Below, piece by piece: positions 1 through 5,787 of a stretch of DNA of 5,889 nucleotides. Positions within the stretch are counted from its first letter, which is position 1; each line of letters begins with the position of its first letter. The notes beneath the pieces are model-generated. The model was not told where the DNA came from. It saw only the letters and a program-made list of their open reading frames with translations, and made no database searches. The DNA lies in NCBI GenBank assembly GCA_002371715.1, contig DFGF01000117.1, positions 1 to 5,889 of the forward strand. Reading direction: 5' to 3'. Source of the DNA: Prevotella sp. UBA3757. Lineage in GTDB: Bacteria; Bacteroidota; Bacteroidia; Bacteroidales; Bacteroidaceae. The translations under genes were made by a program, and so were the position numbers.

Positions 1-553
1 CTTGGCAGCGGGCAGCGACGGAGCCGCTGCCTACACTAAACGCGCTGTCATCGGTAAACAGGGCGCGGAGGGCGGGGGCGTCGTCGGGGCCAATGCCACC
101 GCTGAGCAGGTAGGGCGTACGACCCCGGTAGGATGCCAGCAGACTCCAGTCGAATTTTACGCCGTTGCCACCGACGGACTTGCCCTTCGTGTCAAACAGG
201 AAATAGTCTGCTGCGCCCTCGTAGGGCGTCGTTGCTGCCAAATCCCCGGCGTGGCTGATGTTGAACGCCTTGATGACCGGCCACTGCTTCAGTTGCCGGA
301 CGTAGTCGGGCGACTCCTGACCATGCAGTTGGATGATGTCGAGCGCATAGTCAGCGGCAATGCGCCGAACCTCCTCGATGTCCTGGTCAACAAACACGCC
401 GACGCGTTTCGAATGCTCAGGCATGTATGCAGGCCGGACGCTGACATAGCGGCTGGACCGTGGCCAGAAGATGAAGCCCATCCAGTCGGGGCGCAGTGCT
501 TCGACCTCGCGGATGTTGTCGGCCTCACGCATGCCGCAAACCTTGATAATCAT
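1..553 (-). CDS. trpF: Phosphoribosylanthranilate isomerase, 3' end cut by window edge
   Basis: TrpF catalyses the Amadori rearrangement of N-(5-phosphoribosyl)anthranilate to CdRP, the step between TrpD and TrpC, in the cytoplasm. The frame is open from ATG at 553 to the window edge, giving 184 residues of an expected 200-210. It begins MIIKVCGMRE, with the KVCGM motif placing the catalytic base at Cys6. WMGFIFWPRSSRYVS (about 24-38), VGVFVD (51-56) and IIQLHGQE (73-80) are standard TIM-barrel strands of the family. The catalytic acid is Asp121 in YFLFDTKG, and LLSGGIGP (149-156) is a phosphate-binding loop. The start overlaps the trpC stop as ATGA, which points to translational coupling and fixes the start. 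The last visible residues, AFSVGSGSVAARCQ, fit the usual GxDxxSxxE phosphate loop poorly, which may be real divergence or a sequence error near the edge. The identity is firm; the state of the C-terminus is open. Confidence 0.95.
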   Translation of the reverse strand, partial: MIIKVCGMREADNIREVEALRPDWMGFIFWPRSSRYVSVRPAYMPEHSKRVGVFVDQDIEEVRRIAADYALDIIQLHGQESPDYVRQLKQWPVIKAFNISHAGDLAATTPYEGAADYFLFDTKGKSVGGNGVKFDWSLLASYRGRTPYLLSGGIGPDDAPALRALFTDDSAFSVGSGSVAARCQ

Positions 554-1287
554 AGCTGTGAGATAAAGTCGTTAAGTGCCTGACCGGGGTCGGGCGTCTT
601 CATGAAGTTCTCGCCGATGAGGAAGCCCCGGAAACCGGCCTCGCGCAACTGGCGTACCGTCTGCGGATGGCTGATGCCGCTTTCGCTGACCTTGACAGCG
701 TCCTGTGGCAGCAGTTCTGCCAGCCGGAAACTGTTCTGCACATCGGTGACGAAGGAACCGAGGTTGCGGTTGTTGATGCCGCAAAGGTCAGGACTGAGTT
801 CGGCATACTCCAGTTCCCGCTCGTCGTGCATCTCGAGCAGCACCTCCAGTCCGAGTTCGTGGGCCTTGCCGATGAGCAGGCCACACTGCTGCTTCGTCAG
901 ACAGGCGGCAATGAGCAGCACGGCCGATGCGCCGCAAAGCAATGCCTCGTAGAGCTGCAGCTCGCTGACGACGAAGTTCTTGTAAAGGATGGGCAGCGTG
1001 ACCCCCGACAGGCGCGCCTCACGGATAAAGTTGTCGTGGCCGCCGAAATAATGCTTGTCGGTAAGGATGCTGAGTGCTGCGGCACCATTCTGCTGGTAGC
1101 TCAACGGAATGACGTCTGGCCGTCCCTCCTCCTTAATCCACCCCTTCGAGGGCGAGCGGCGCTTAAACTCGGCTATGATGCCCGTCGCGGACTGGAGCAG
1201 TGCCTGGCGCAGCGAGGGCTTAGGGGCGGTCATACGTTCCAGTTCTTCGCGCTTGGTGGTGATGATTTCCTGTAGAATATCCTTCAT
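550..1287 (-). CDS. trpC: Indole-3-glycerol phosphate synthase
   Basis: TrpC closes the indole ring: CdRP to indole-3-glycerol phosphate with loss of CO2 and water, supplying the TrpAB synthase. At 245 residues it is a normal-length monofunctional enzyme, not fused to TrpF as in E. coli. Visible motifs are AEFKRRSPSKG (39-49; Glu40 and Lys42 equivalent to active-site residues), ILTDKHYFGG (74-83), LYKNF (101-105, containing the general-acid Lys103), LLEMHDE (150-156, with the general-base Glu152), GINNRNLG (170-177) and SESGI (201-205). The common LRKDF box reads LYKNF here, which I regard as normal for this phylum, because the lysine is kept. The start ATG overlaps the trpD stop by ATGA, and its own stop overlaps the trpF start in the same way, so TrpD, TrpC and TrpF are probably translated in a coupled series. 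No Shine-Dalgarno sequence precedes the start. Confidence 0.98.
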   Translation of the reverse strand: MKDILQEIITTKREELERMTAPKPSLRQALLQSATGIIAEFKRRSPSKGWIKEEGRPDVIPLSYQQNGAAALSILTDKHYFGGHDNFIREARLSGVTLPILYKNFVVSELQLYEALLCGASAVLLIAACLTKQQCGLLIGKAHELGLEVLLEMHDERELEYAELSPDLCGINNRNLGSFVTDVQNSFRLAELLPQDAVKVSESGISHPQTVRQLREAGFRGFLIGENFMKTPDPGQALNDFISQL

Positions 1288-2282
1288 GAGTTCAGTTCTA
1301 CGAATTTCTTGAATGTTCTTAAAGCGTTGCCGCTGTCGATAGCTTCGCGAGCCTTGGCAATACTGTCTTCGATGGACAGCTGGCCTCGTTCCAATACCTG
1401 GATGCCAAATGCCGCGTTAGCCAAGACGATGTTCTTCTGGGCGGGCAGTGCGCGGTTCTCCAGTACGGCATCGAATATTTCCTTGGCTTCCTGCTCCGTG
1501 GCGCCGGCCACGAGTTCCTCGGGGCGTGCTGCCTGAAAGCCTAGGTCGGCAGGTGCAAAAATCCGCTCGTAATGGTTTGTCGTCACCTTGAAGTCGCCAG
1601 TCAGCGAGATTTCATCGTAGCCGTCAATGCTGTTTACGATGCCATAGTCAATGCCCAGGCGCTGATATACCTGGTGATAGAGGCGCATCTGGTCGAGATT
1701 GGCCACGCCAAGCAGCTGGCAGCTGGGCTGACTGGGGTTGACCAGCGGTCCAAGGAGGTTGAAGATGGTGGGAAACTGGAGTGCCTTGCGAATCGGGCCG
1801 ACAAACTTCATGGCGCGGGCAAACAGCTGTGCGTGCAGATAGACGATGCCCACCTCGTCCATGCAGCGGTTCAGCTGGTCGATGTCGTCGGTAAACTTGA
1901 CGCCGTGCTGGGCAATGACGTTCGAGGCGCCTGAAGTGCTGGTGGCAGCATAGTTGCCATGCTTGGCCACCTTGTAGCCGGCACCGGCAATGACGAAGCA
2001 CGACGTCGTCGAGATGTTAAAGGTGTTCTTGCGGTCGCCACCTGTACCCACGACATCTATATAGCGGTCGCAATGCAGGGGAACGGGTACGCCGGTTTCC
2101 AGGATTCCGTCGCGGAACCCCAGCAGTTCGTCGACGGTGACACCGCGCATTTGCAGGGCTGTGAGCAGTGCTGTCACCTGTTCGGTGGGATATTCGCTCT
2201 GTGTGATTCCAATCAGAATCTGCTTCATCTCCTCGCGGGAGAGTACCTCATGGTTGAGGAGCTTTGTTAAGATCTCTTTCAT
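1284..2282 (-). CDS. trpD: Anthranilate phosphoribosyltransferase
   Basis: TrpD transfers phosphoribose from PRPP to anthranilate, the second committed step. At 332 residues it has the full length of a stand-alone enzyme and is not fused to TrpG as in E. coli. The N-terminal helical part (about 1-70) is followed by the PRPP/Mg site: DVVGTGGDRKNTFNIST (76-92, with GTGGD at 79-83), KHGN (107-110) and a glycine/serine loop STSGASNVI (115-123). Arg165 in GPIRK and TIFNLLGPLVNP (172-183) belong to the anthranilate side, and DGYDEIS (220-226) holds the paired metal-binding Asp-Glu. All key residues are present. It starts 71 bp after trpG, in an A-rich region ending AAAGACTATG with no clear Shine-Dalgarno sequence. 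It is the only downstream gene separated by a gap this large, and its stop overlaps the trpC start as ATGA. Confidence 0.98.
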   Translation of the reverse strand: MKEILTKLLNHEVLSREEMKQILIGITQSEYPTEQVTALLTALQMRGVTVDELLGFRDGILETGVPVPLHCDRYIDVVGTGGDRKNTFNISTTSCFVIAGAGYKVAKHGNYAATSTSGASNVIAQHGVKFTDDIDQLNRCMDEVGIVYLHAQLFARAMKFVGPIRKALQFPTIFNLLGPLVNPSQPSCQLLGVANLDQMRLYHQVYQRLGIDYGIVNSIDGYDEISLTGDFKVTTNHYERIFAPADLGFQAARPEELVAGATEQEAKEIFDAVLENRALPAQKNIVLANAAFGIQVLERGQLSIEDSIAKAREAIDSGNALRTFKKFVELNS

Positions 2283-2291
2283 AGTCTTTGT

Positions 2292-2353
2292 CTGTCTTTT
2301 TAAATATTTCGTTATTCTGTCTTCTTGTATTCTCGTATTCCTGTCTCCCCGTA
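2292..2353 (-). repeat. Imperfect 24-25-bp tandem repeats in the trpG-trpD gap
   Basis: The 71-bp space between trpG and trpD is a purine-rich (minus-strand) low-complexity stretch. On the plus strand CTGTCT recurs at 2292, 2317 and 2341, spaced 25 and 24 bp. The first two units continue with similar T-rich tails, and the third runs into the trpG stop codon. I see no hairpin, no TAnnTTTG promoter box and no ORF here. It probably arose by slippage or tandem duplication, and any role in spacing or A-rich ribosome loading is inferred. Confidence 0.6.
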
Positions 2354-2917
2354 TTAAAGAAACAGCCAGTTTTGGAGCATCTTCTTGCCGTCGGGTGTCA
2401 GCACGCTCTCAGGGTGAAACTGGATGCCGCGCACGTTCAACTCCTTGTGCTTGAGAGCCATAATCTGTCCTTCATCGCTGACAGCCGTCACCTCCAGACA
2501 GTCGGGCAGTCCGTCGCGAGACACCACCCACGAGTGGTAGCGACCCATCGTGATACGGCGGGGCAGACCAGAGAAGAGAGGATCGTTGCCCAGCTGACTG
2601 CCCTCGGTAGCCACGCCATGGAAGACGTTGCTGAGGTTTTCGAGCTTGGCGCCAAACACCTCGCCGATGGCCTGATGCCCCAGACATACGCCCAGGATGG
2701 GCTTGTAGCCGGCATACCGGCGGATGACGTCAAGCAACAGCCCTGCCTCCGAGGGGATGCCCGGCCCCGGGCTCAATATGATTTTGCTGAACGACGTGAG
2801 GTCGTCGAGCTGGAACTGGTCATTACGCACTACCGTTACCTGGGTGCCTAACTCGCGTACCAGATGGGCCAGATTATAGGTAAACGAGTCGTAATTGTCG
2901 ATGATGACTATTTTCAT
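2354..2917 (-). CDS. trpG: Anthranilate synthase component II (glutamine amidotransferase)
   Basis: TrpG hydrolyses glutamine and channels ammonia to TrpE for anthranilate formation. It is a 187-residue class I amidotransferase, the usual length for a stand-alone subunit. The motifs run in order: IIDNYDSFTYNLAHLV (5-20), ILSPGPGIP (47-55, oxyanion loop), LGVCLGHQAIGE (75-86) with nucleophile Cys78, GRYHSW (125-130) and GIQFHPESVLT (164-174) with the triad residues His168 and Glu170. The catalytic triad is complete. The ATG overlaps the trpE stop as ATGA, which suits 1:1 production of the two subunits. Such enzymes can be shared with PabB for folate synthesis (pabA function). That possibility cannot be excluded from sequence, but the position inside a trp operon makes tryptophan synthesis the main role. 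Confidence 0.97.
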   Translation of the reverse strand: MKIVIIDNYDSFTYNLAHLVRELGTQVTVVRNDQFQLDDLTSFSKIILSPGPGIPSEAGLLLDVIRRYAGYKPILGVCLGHQAIGEVFGAKLENLSNVFHGVATEGSQLGNDPLFSGLPRRITMGRYHSWVVSRDGLPDCLEVTAVSDEGQIMALKHKELNVRGIQFHPESVLTPDGKKMLQNWLFL

Positions 2918-4335
2918 AACTGCTCTGCTGTTTGGATGGCACGCCGCAGCGCACCAAGTTTGTTGTTTACTTCCTGTAGTTCATACTCCTCGTTGCTTTT
3001 GGCTACGATGCCGCCACCGGCCTGGAACCACAGTTCCCCATTACGGCTGACGAAGGTGCGGATGGTGATGGCTTGATTCAGGCTTCCGTCCAGCCCGATG
3101 ATGCCGATACAGCCACCGTAGGCGCCACGGTTGTGAGGCTCGTATTCCGAGATGAGTTGCATGGCGCGAACCTTCGGAGCACCGCTCAGTGTACCTGCGG
3201 GGAAGGTGTCGATGAAGGCGCGTATGGGGTCGCGCCCGTCATCCAGTTCTCCGCTGACGCGGCTTACCAGATGCACAACGTGGCTATAATACTGGATGTC
3301 CTTATAGTACTCTACACGGACTCCGTGGCAGTTACGGCTCAGGTCGTTGCGTGCCAGGTCGACCAGCATCACGTGCTCGGCGTTCTCCTTCGGGTCCTGA
3401 CGCAGGAACTCTGCAGCTTCGCGGTCGGCCTTGGCGTCGCCCGTGCGCTTGGTCGTTCCGGCAATGGGATCGATGTAGGCACGTCGCCCCTCTATGCGGC
3501 AGTGCGTCTCGGGCGATGACCCGAATATGCGGAAACCGCCGAAGTCGAAATAGAAGAGGTAGGGCGAGGGGTTGATGCTGCGCAGGGCGCGATAGAGTTT
3601 GAAGTCGTCGCCCTCGTAGCGCTGTATAAACCGTCGCGAGAGCACAATCTGGAAGACGTCGCCGCGCAGACAGTGGCGGATGCCGCGCCGGATATTGGCC
3701 TTGTGCTCCTCGTCGGTCAGTGTGGAGCGGACGTCGCCGACGGGGTGGAAGTCGTATTCGCGGACACTGGCGCGATTCATGGCTTTGAGGATGGCCAGGA
3801 TTTCGGGATTACTCTGATTATTCTGATTACTCTGATTATCCGAGACCAGGGCGATTACCTTTAGCTGGTTATTATGATGGTCGAACACGATGACCACCTT
3901 ATATAATATATAGAGCATGTCGGGTGCATCATTTTTGGGCTGTGTCTCGTCCTTCACGGCAATGTTCTCGAAGTAACGAATGGCGTTAAACGAGGTATAA
4001 CCGAACAGCCCCATCGCGCCGGCATCGTCACCCTCAACCTGTATGCGGTCTGTCAACGCATGAATGGCGTCGGCCGTGTCGAAGTCGGTGCCGAGTTGGC
4101 GTTGCGACGAGGTGCCATCAGGGAAGGTGATGGTGGCCACGCCGTGGCCAACAGCTACCGAGGCGATGGGATTAATGCCGATGAACGAGCGTGAATTGCT
4201 TTGGTCGTGATAGTCAGAACTCTCCATCAGTGCTGACTGTGGATAGAGGTCACGCAGTCGCATATACACGCCGACGGGCGTGTATAGGTCGCCTAAGATT
4301 GTGTGGCTTGCCGTGAGGTATTTAAAAATTTTCAT
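2914..4335 (-). CDS. trpE: Anthranilate synthase component I
   Basis: TrpE converts chorismate plus ammonia (from TrpG) to anthranilate and pyruvate, the committed step. It has 473 residues. The N-terminal regulatory domain carries LMESSDYH (36-43), matching the LLES feedback element, and NPSPYLFY (255-262) supplies the rest of the tryptophan pocket, so feedback inhibition by tryptophan is expected. The chorismate-binding domain shows DPIAGTTKRTGD (289-300), ENAEHVMLVDLARNDLSR (317-334), FPAGTLSGAPKVRAM (378-392), YGGCIG (406-411) and QAGGGIVAKS (438-447). A polar SDNQSNQNNQSNPE segment (165-178) is encoded by a 9-bp DNA repeat and looks like a flexible insertion. An AGGAG lies only 3 nt before the ATG, too close for a textbook Shine-Dalgarno sequence. 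Anthranilate rather than aminodeoxychorismate or isochorismate synthase is favoured by the operon and the tryptophan pocket. Confidence 0.97.
   Translation of the reverse strand: MKIFKYLTASHTILGDLYTPVGVYMRLRDLYPQSALMESSDYHDQSNSRSFIGINPIASVAVGHGVATITFPDGTSSQRQLGTDFDTADAIHALTDRIQVEGDDAGAMGLFGYTSFNAIRYFENIAVKDETQPKNDAPDMLYILYKVVIVFDHHNNQLKVIALVSDNQSNQNNQSNPEILAILKAMNRASVREYDFHPVGDVRSTLTDEEHKANIRRGIRHCLRGDVFQIVLSRRFIQRYEGDDFKLYRALRSINPSPYLFYFDFGGFRIFGSSPETHCRIEGRRAYIDPIAGTTKRTGDAKADREAAEFLRQDPKENAEHVMLVDLARNDLSRNCHGVRVEYYKDIQYYSHVVHLVSRVSGELDDGRDPIRAFIDTFPAGTLSGAPKVRAMQLISEYEPHNRGAYGGCIGIIGLDGSLNQAITIRTFVSRNGELWFQAGGGIVAKSNEEYELQEVNNKLGALRRAIQTAEQL
3807..3839 (-). repeat. 9-bp tandem repeat inside trpE coding Asn-Gln-rich linker
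   Basis: On the plus strand TCTGATTA occurs at 3813, 3822 and 3831, exactly 9 bp apart, with a partial fourth unit (GATTAC) at 3807. Because the period is divisible by 3, copy-number change adds or removes tripeptides without a frameshift. The product is the NQS-NQN-NQS run at TrpE residues 167-175. It lies between the regulatory N-terminal part and the chorismate-binding part. Confidence 0.85.
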
Positions 4336-4388
4336 AGTCTCCTGCTAATTGCTTGTTAAAAGTTTCCATAGTCTCCTGCTAATTGCTT
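4321..4388 (-). repeat. 34-bp tandem duplication spanning the trpB stop and trpE start
   Basis: Two adjacent 34-bp units (4355-4388 and 4321-4354) match at 31 of 34 positions, including a 25-bp exact core. Each unit contains AGCAGGAGACTATG. In the first unit this codes the TrpB C-terminus (KQLAGDYGNF and stop). In the second it forms the 20-bp spacer and the ATG of trpE. The sequence shows directly that the trpE initiation region is a near-copy of the trpB 3' end. Confidence 0.95.
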
Positions 4389-5558
4389 GTTTTTCAGATA
4401 GGTTTCTACATCCTTGTCGCCGCGCCCTGAAACGGTCAGCACCACCACGTCGTCCTTCTTGAACGGTACCTTGGCCAGTGCTGCAATGGCGTGGGCACTC
4501 TCGATGGCGGGAATGATGCCCTCCATGCGCGTCAGTTCGTAGCCGCCACGGATGGCCTCGTCGTCGTTGATGCTCAGCACCTGGGTGCGGCCCTGGCGGG
4601 CCATGTTGCAGTGCATGGGTCCCACGCCGGGATAGTCCAGTCCGGCAGAAATGGTGAAGGCCTCCTGAATCTGTCCGTCGTTGTCCTGCATCACCAACAT
4701 CTTGGCACCATGCAGGATGCCCGTCGTGCCGCGATGGATAGTGGCGGCGGTATAGTCCGTGTCCCAGCCGTGACCGCCTGCCTCGGCCAGCACGATTTTT
4801 ACGCGTTCGTCGTCCATATAGTGATAGATGGTGCCTGCGGCATTGCTGCCGCCACCGATACAGGCCATGAGGTAATCGGGATAGTCGCGGCCGATTTTCT
4901 CTTCGAGCTGCCACTTGATTTCCTCGGATATGACGCTCTGCATCCTTGCCACGAGGTCGGGGTAGGGGTGCGGTCCCATAGTGGAGCCTACAATATAGAA
5001 CGTGTCGGCCGGATGGCAACACCAGTCGCGGATGGCTTCCGAACAGGCGTCGCTCAGTGTCATGTTGCCGGTGCGGACCGGATGCACCTGGGCTCCCAGC
5101 ATCTTCATGCGCTCAACGTTGGTGTGTTGGCGTTCCACGTCCGTGGCACCCATGAACACCTCGCACTGCATGCCCATCAGTGCGCAAACCGTGGCCGTGG
5201 CCACGCCATGCTGTCCGGCGCCGGTCTCGGCTATGATGCGCGTCTTCCCCATCTTCTTGGCCAGGAGGATTTGACCGATGGTGTTGTTAATCTTGTGAGC
5301 ACCCGTGTGGTTCAGGTCCTCTCGCTTCAGATACAGTTGGCAGCCGTACTTCTCGCTCATGCGCCGTGCAAAATACAGCGGGCTTGGACGGCCCACGTAG
5401 TCTTTCAGCAGTGCATGGTACTCCTGCTTGAACTCCTGGCTCTCAACGATGCCCCGATACTGCTCCTGGAGGTTCCTGACCGTGGCATAGAGAATCTCGG
5501 GCACGTAGGCACCGCCAAACTCTCCGTAATAACCTTTTTCATCTACTTGATAATTCAT
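4356..5558 (-). CDS. trpB: Tryptophan synthase beta subunit
   Basis: TrpB is the PLP-dependent subunit that condenses indole with L-serine to tryptophan, normally in an alpha2-beta2 complex with TrpA. It has 400 residues, typical of the TrpB1 class. It opens MNYQVDEKGYYGEFGGAYVPE, and the FGGAYVPE signature and GRPSPLYFA (56-64) belong to the N-terminal half. LKREDLNHTGAHKINN (77-92) contains the PLP Schiff-base Lys89, ETGAGQHGVA (111-120) the catalytic Glu111, GGGSNA (235-240) the PLP phosphate loop, and SGRGDKD (377-383) the conserved C-terminal site. All are intact. It is the first gene of the operon, 64 bp downstream of the attenuator terminator, with an A-rich initiation region (AACAACAATTATATG) and no Shine-Dalgarno sequence. 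Its partner trpA is not adjacent and is expected after trpF, past the left edge. Its last codons lie in a tandem duplication shared with the trpE start region. Confidence 0.98.
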   Translation of the reverse strand: MNYQVDEKGYYGEFGGAYVPEILYATVRNLQEQYRGIVESQEFKQEYHALLKDYVGRPSPLYFARRMSEKYGCQLYLKREDLNHTGAHKINNTIGQILLAKKMGKTRIIAETGAGQHGVATATVCALMGMQCEVFMGATDVERQHTNVERMKMLGAQVHPVRTGNMTLSDACSEAIRDWCCHPADTFYIVGSTMGPHPYPDLVARMQSVISEEIKWQLEEKIGRDYPDYLMACIGGGSNAAGTIYHYMDDERVKIVLAEAGGHGWDTDYTAATIHRGTTGILHGAKMLVMQDNDGQIQEAFTISAGLDYPGVGPMHCNMARQGRTQVLSINDDEAIRGGYELTRMEGIIPAIESAHAIAALAKVPFKKDDVVVLTVSGRGDKDVETYLKNKQLAGDYGNF

Positions 5559-5614
5559 ATAATTGTTGTTTTTGTGGGTTGTCTTCTCTAATTGTTTCTT
5601 TTGTGGGTTGTCTT
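5557..5614 (-). repeat. 29-bp tandem duplication in the trpB 5' untranslated region
   Basis: Two units, 5586-5614 and 5557-5585, match at 25 of 29 positions. Both begin on the minus strand with the 16-bp AAGACAACCCACAAAA and end near CAATTA. The block fills almost all the space between the attenuator terminator and the trpB start. It is A/C-rich and without evident secondary structure, as favoured for translation initiation in Bacteroidota. Confidence 0.9.
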
Positions 5615-5621
5615 TTTACTT

Positions 5622-5654
5622 AAAAAGGCCCGTCGCAAGAACGACAGGCCTTTT
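5622..5654 (-). terminator. Intrinsic terminator of the trp attenuator
   Basis: Read on the minus strand, AAAAGGCCTGTCG, a 6-nt loop TTCTTG, then CGACGGGCCTTTT form a 13-bp stem with a single G-U wobble, and five Ts end the structure at 5622. The hairpin sits after a Trp-rich leader peptide and before trpB, with no gene between, so it acts as a regulated premature terminator rather than the end of another transcript. Confidence 0.93.
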
Positions 5655-5719
5655 GTATGTTGTGCTGCACCTTTCTGAGATGTGTGCATGGCTATCTTCT
5701 CACGATTGTCCGAATCTTG
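5636..5719 (-). promoter_or_regulatory. Candidate antiterminator pairing of the trp leader
   Basis: Leader RNA CAAGAUUCGGACA (5719-5707) can pair with UGUCGUUCUUG (5646-5636) by about 10 base pairs, with one bulged G and a small internal loop. The second segment includes the 3' half of the terminator's first arm and its loop, so the two structures exclude each other. The first segment starts 7 nt past the last Trp codon and ends before the leader stop codon. A ribosome stalled at the Trp codons would leave it free, and one at the stop codon would cover it. This was found by eye without energy calculation. Confidence 0.55.
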
Positions 5720-5762
5720 AGTTGCGCCACCACCAGAAATTTGCCATTCTTGTCATCAACAT
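5700..5762 (-). CDS. trpL: trp leader peptide with three consecutive Trp codons
   Basis: A 20-codon ORF reads MLMTRMANFWWWRNSRFGQS and ends in TGA at 5700-5702. Trp codons 10-12 (TGGTGGTGG, 5727-5735) form a run very unlikely by chance in an upstream leader, and the ORF lies between a well-formed promoter and a terminator. The peptide itself is presumably not functional; its translation senses charged tRNA-Trp. The first ATG (5762) is preferred because an A-rich stretch (AACAAAAGCAACA) precedes it and it lies about 20 nt after the predicted transcript start. ATGs at codons 3 and 6 would keep the Trp run. No Shine-Dalgarno sequence is visible. Confidence 0.92.
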   Translation of the reverse strand: MLMTRMANFWWWRNSRFGQS

Positions 5763-5787
5763 TGTTGCTTTTGTTACTTATTGCGTG

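Larger units (their letters stand above)
5559..5781 (-). ncRNA. trp operon leader RNA (ribosome-mediated attenuator)
   Basis: This is the roughly 220-nt transcribed leader from the inferred transcription start to trpB. In order it holds the leader peptide ORF, the antiterminator partner, minor possible pairings such as UGCAC/GUGCA and GUGGC/GCCAU, the terminator, and a duplicated A/C-rich stretch before trpB. The design is the classical one: low charged tRNA-Trp stalls the ribosome, favours the antiterminator and lets polymerase reach trpB. The 5' end is approximate because it is placed from the promoter box. I see no T-box, TRAP triplet array or other riboswitch. Confidence 0.85.

Noticed and set aside
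667..1275. 202-codon plus-strand open frame opposite trpC
   Set aside because: It is a shadow of trpC with no recognisable motif, promoter or initiation region of its own.
2288..2851. 187-codon plus-strand open frame opposite trpG
   Set aside because: It is antisense to a complete TrpG with catalytic triad; its N-terminal hydrophobic stretch comes from the T-rich trpG-trpD gap, not from a real signal peptide.
4339..4343. AGGAG before trpE as a normal Shine-Dalgarno site
   Set aside because: It is only 3 nt from the ATG, the other genes lack such a site, and the copy is explained by duplication of trpB coding sequence.
4491..5591. 366-codon open frame on the plus strand opposite trpB
   Set aside because: It is antisense to a gene with intact TrpB motifs, and the translation shows no recognisable domain; the GC-rich third positions of trpB explain the lack of stops.
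5622..5654. Hairpin as the end terminator of a plus-strand gene
   Set aside because: No plus-strand gene lies upstream of it, and on the plus strand only four Ts follow the stem; its place after the Trp leader ORF explains it better.
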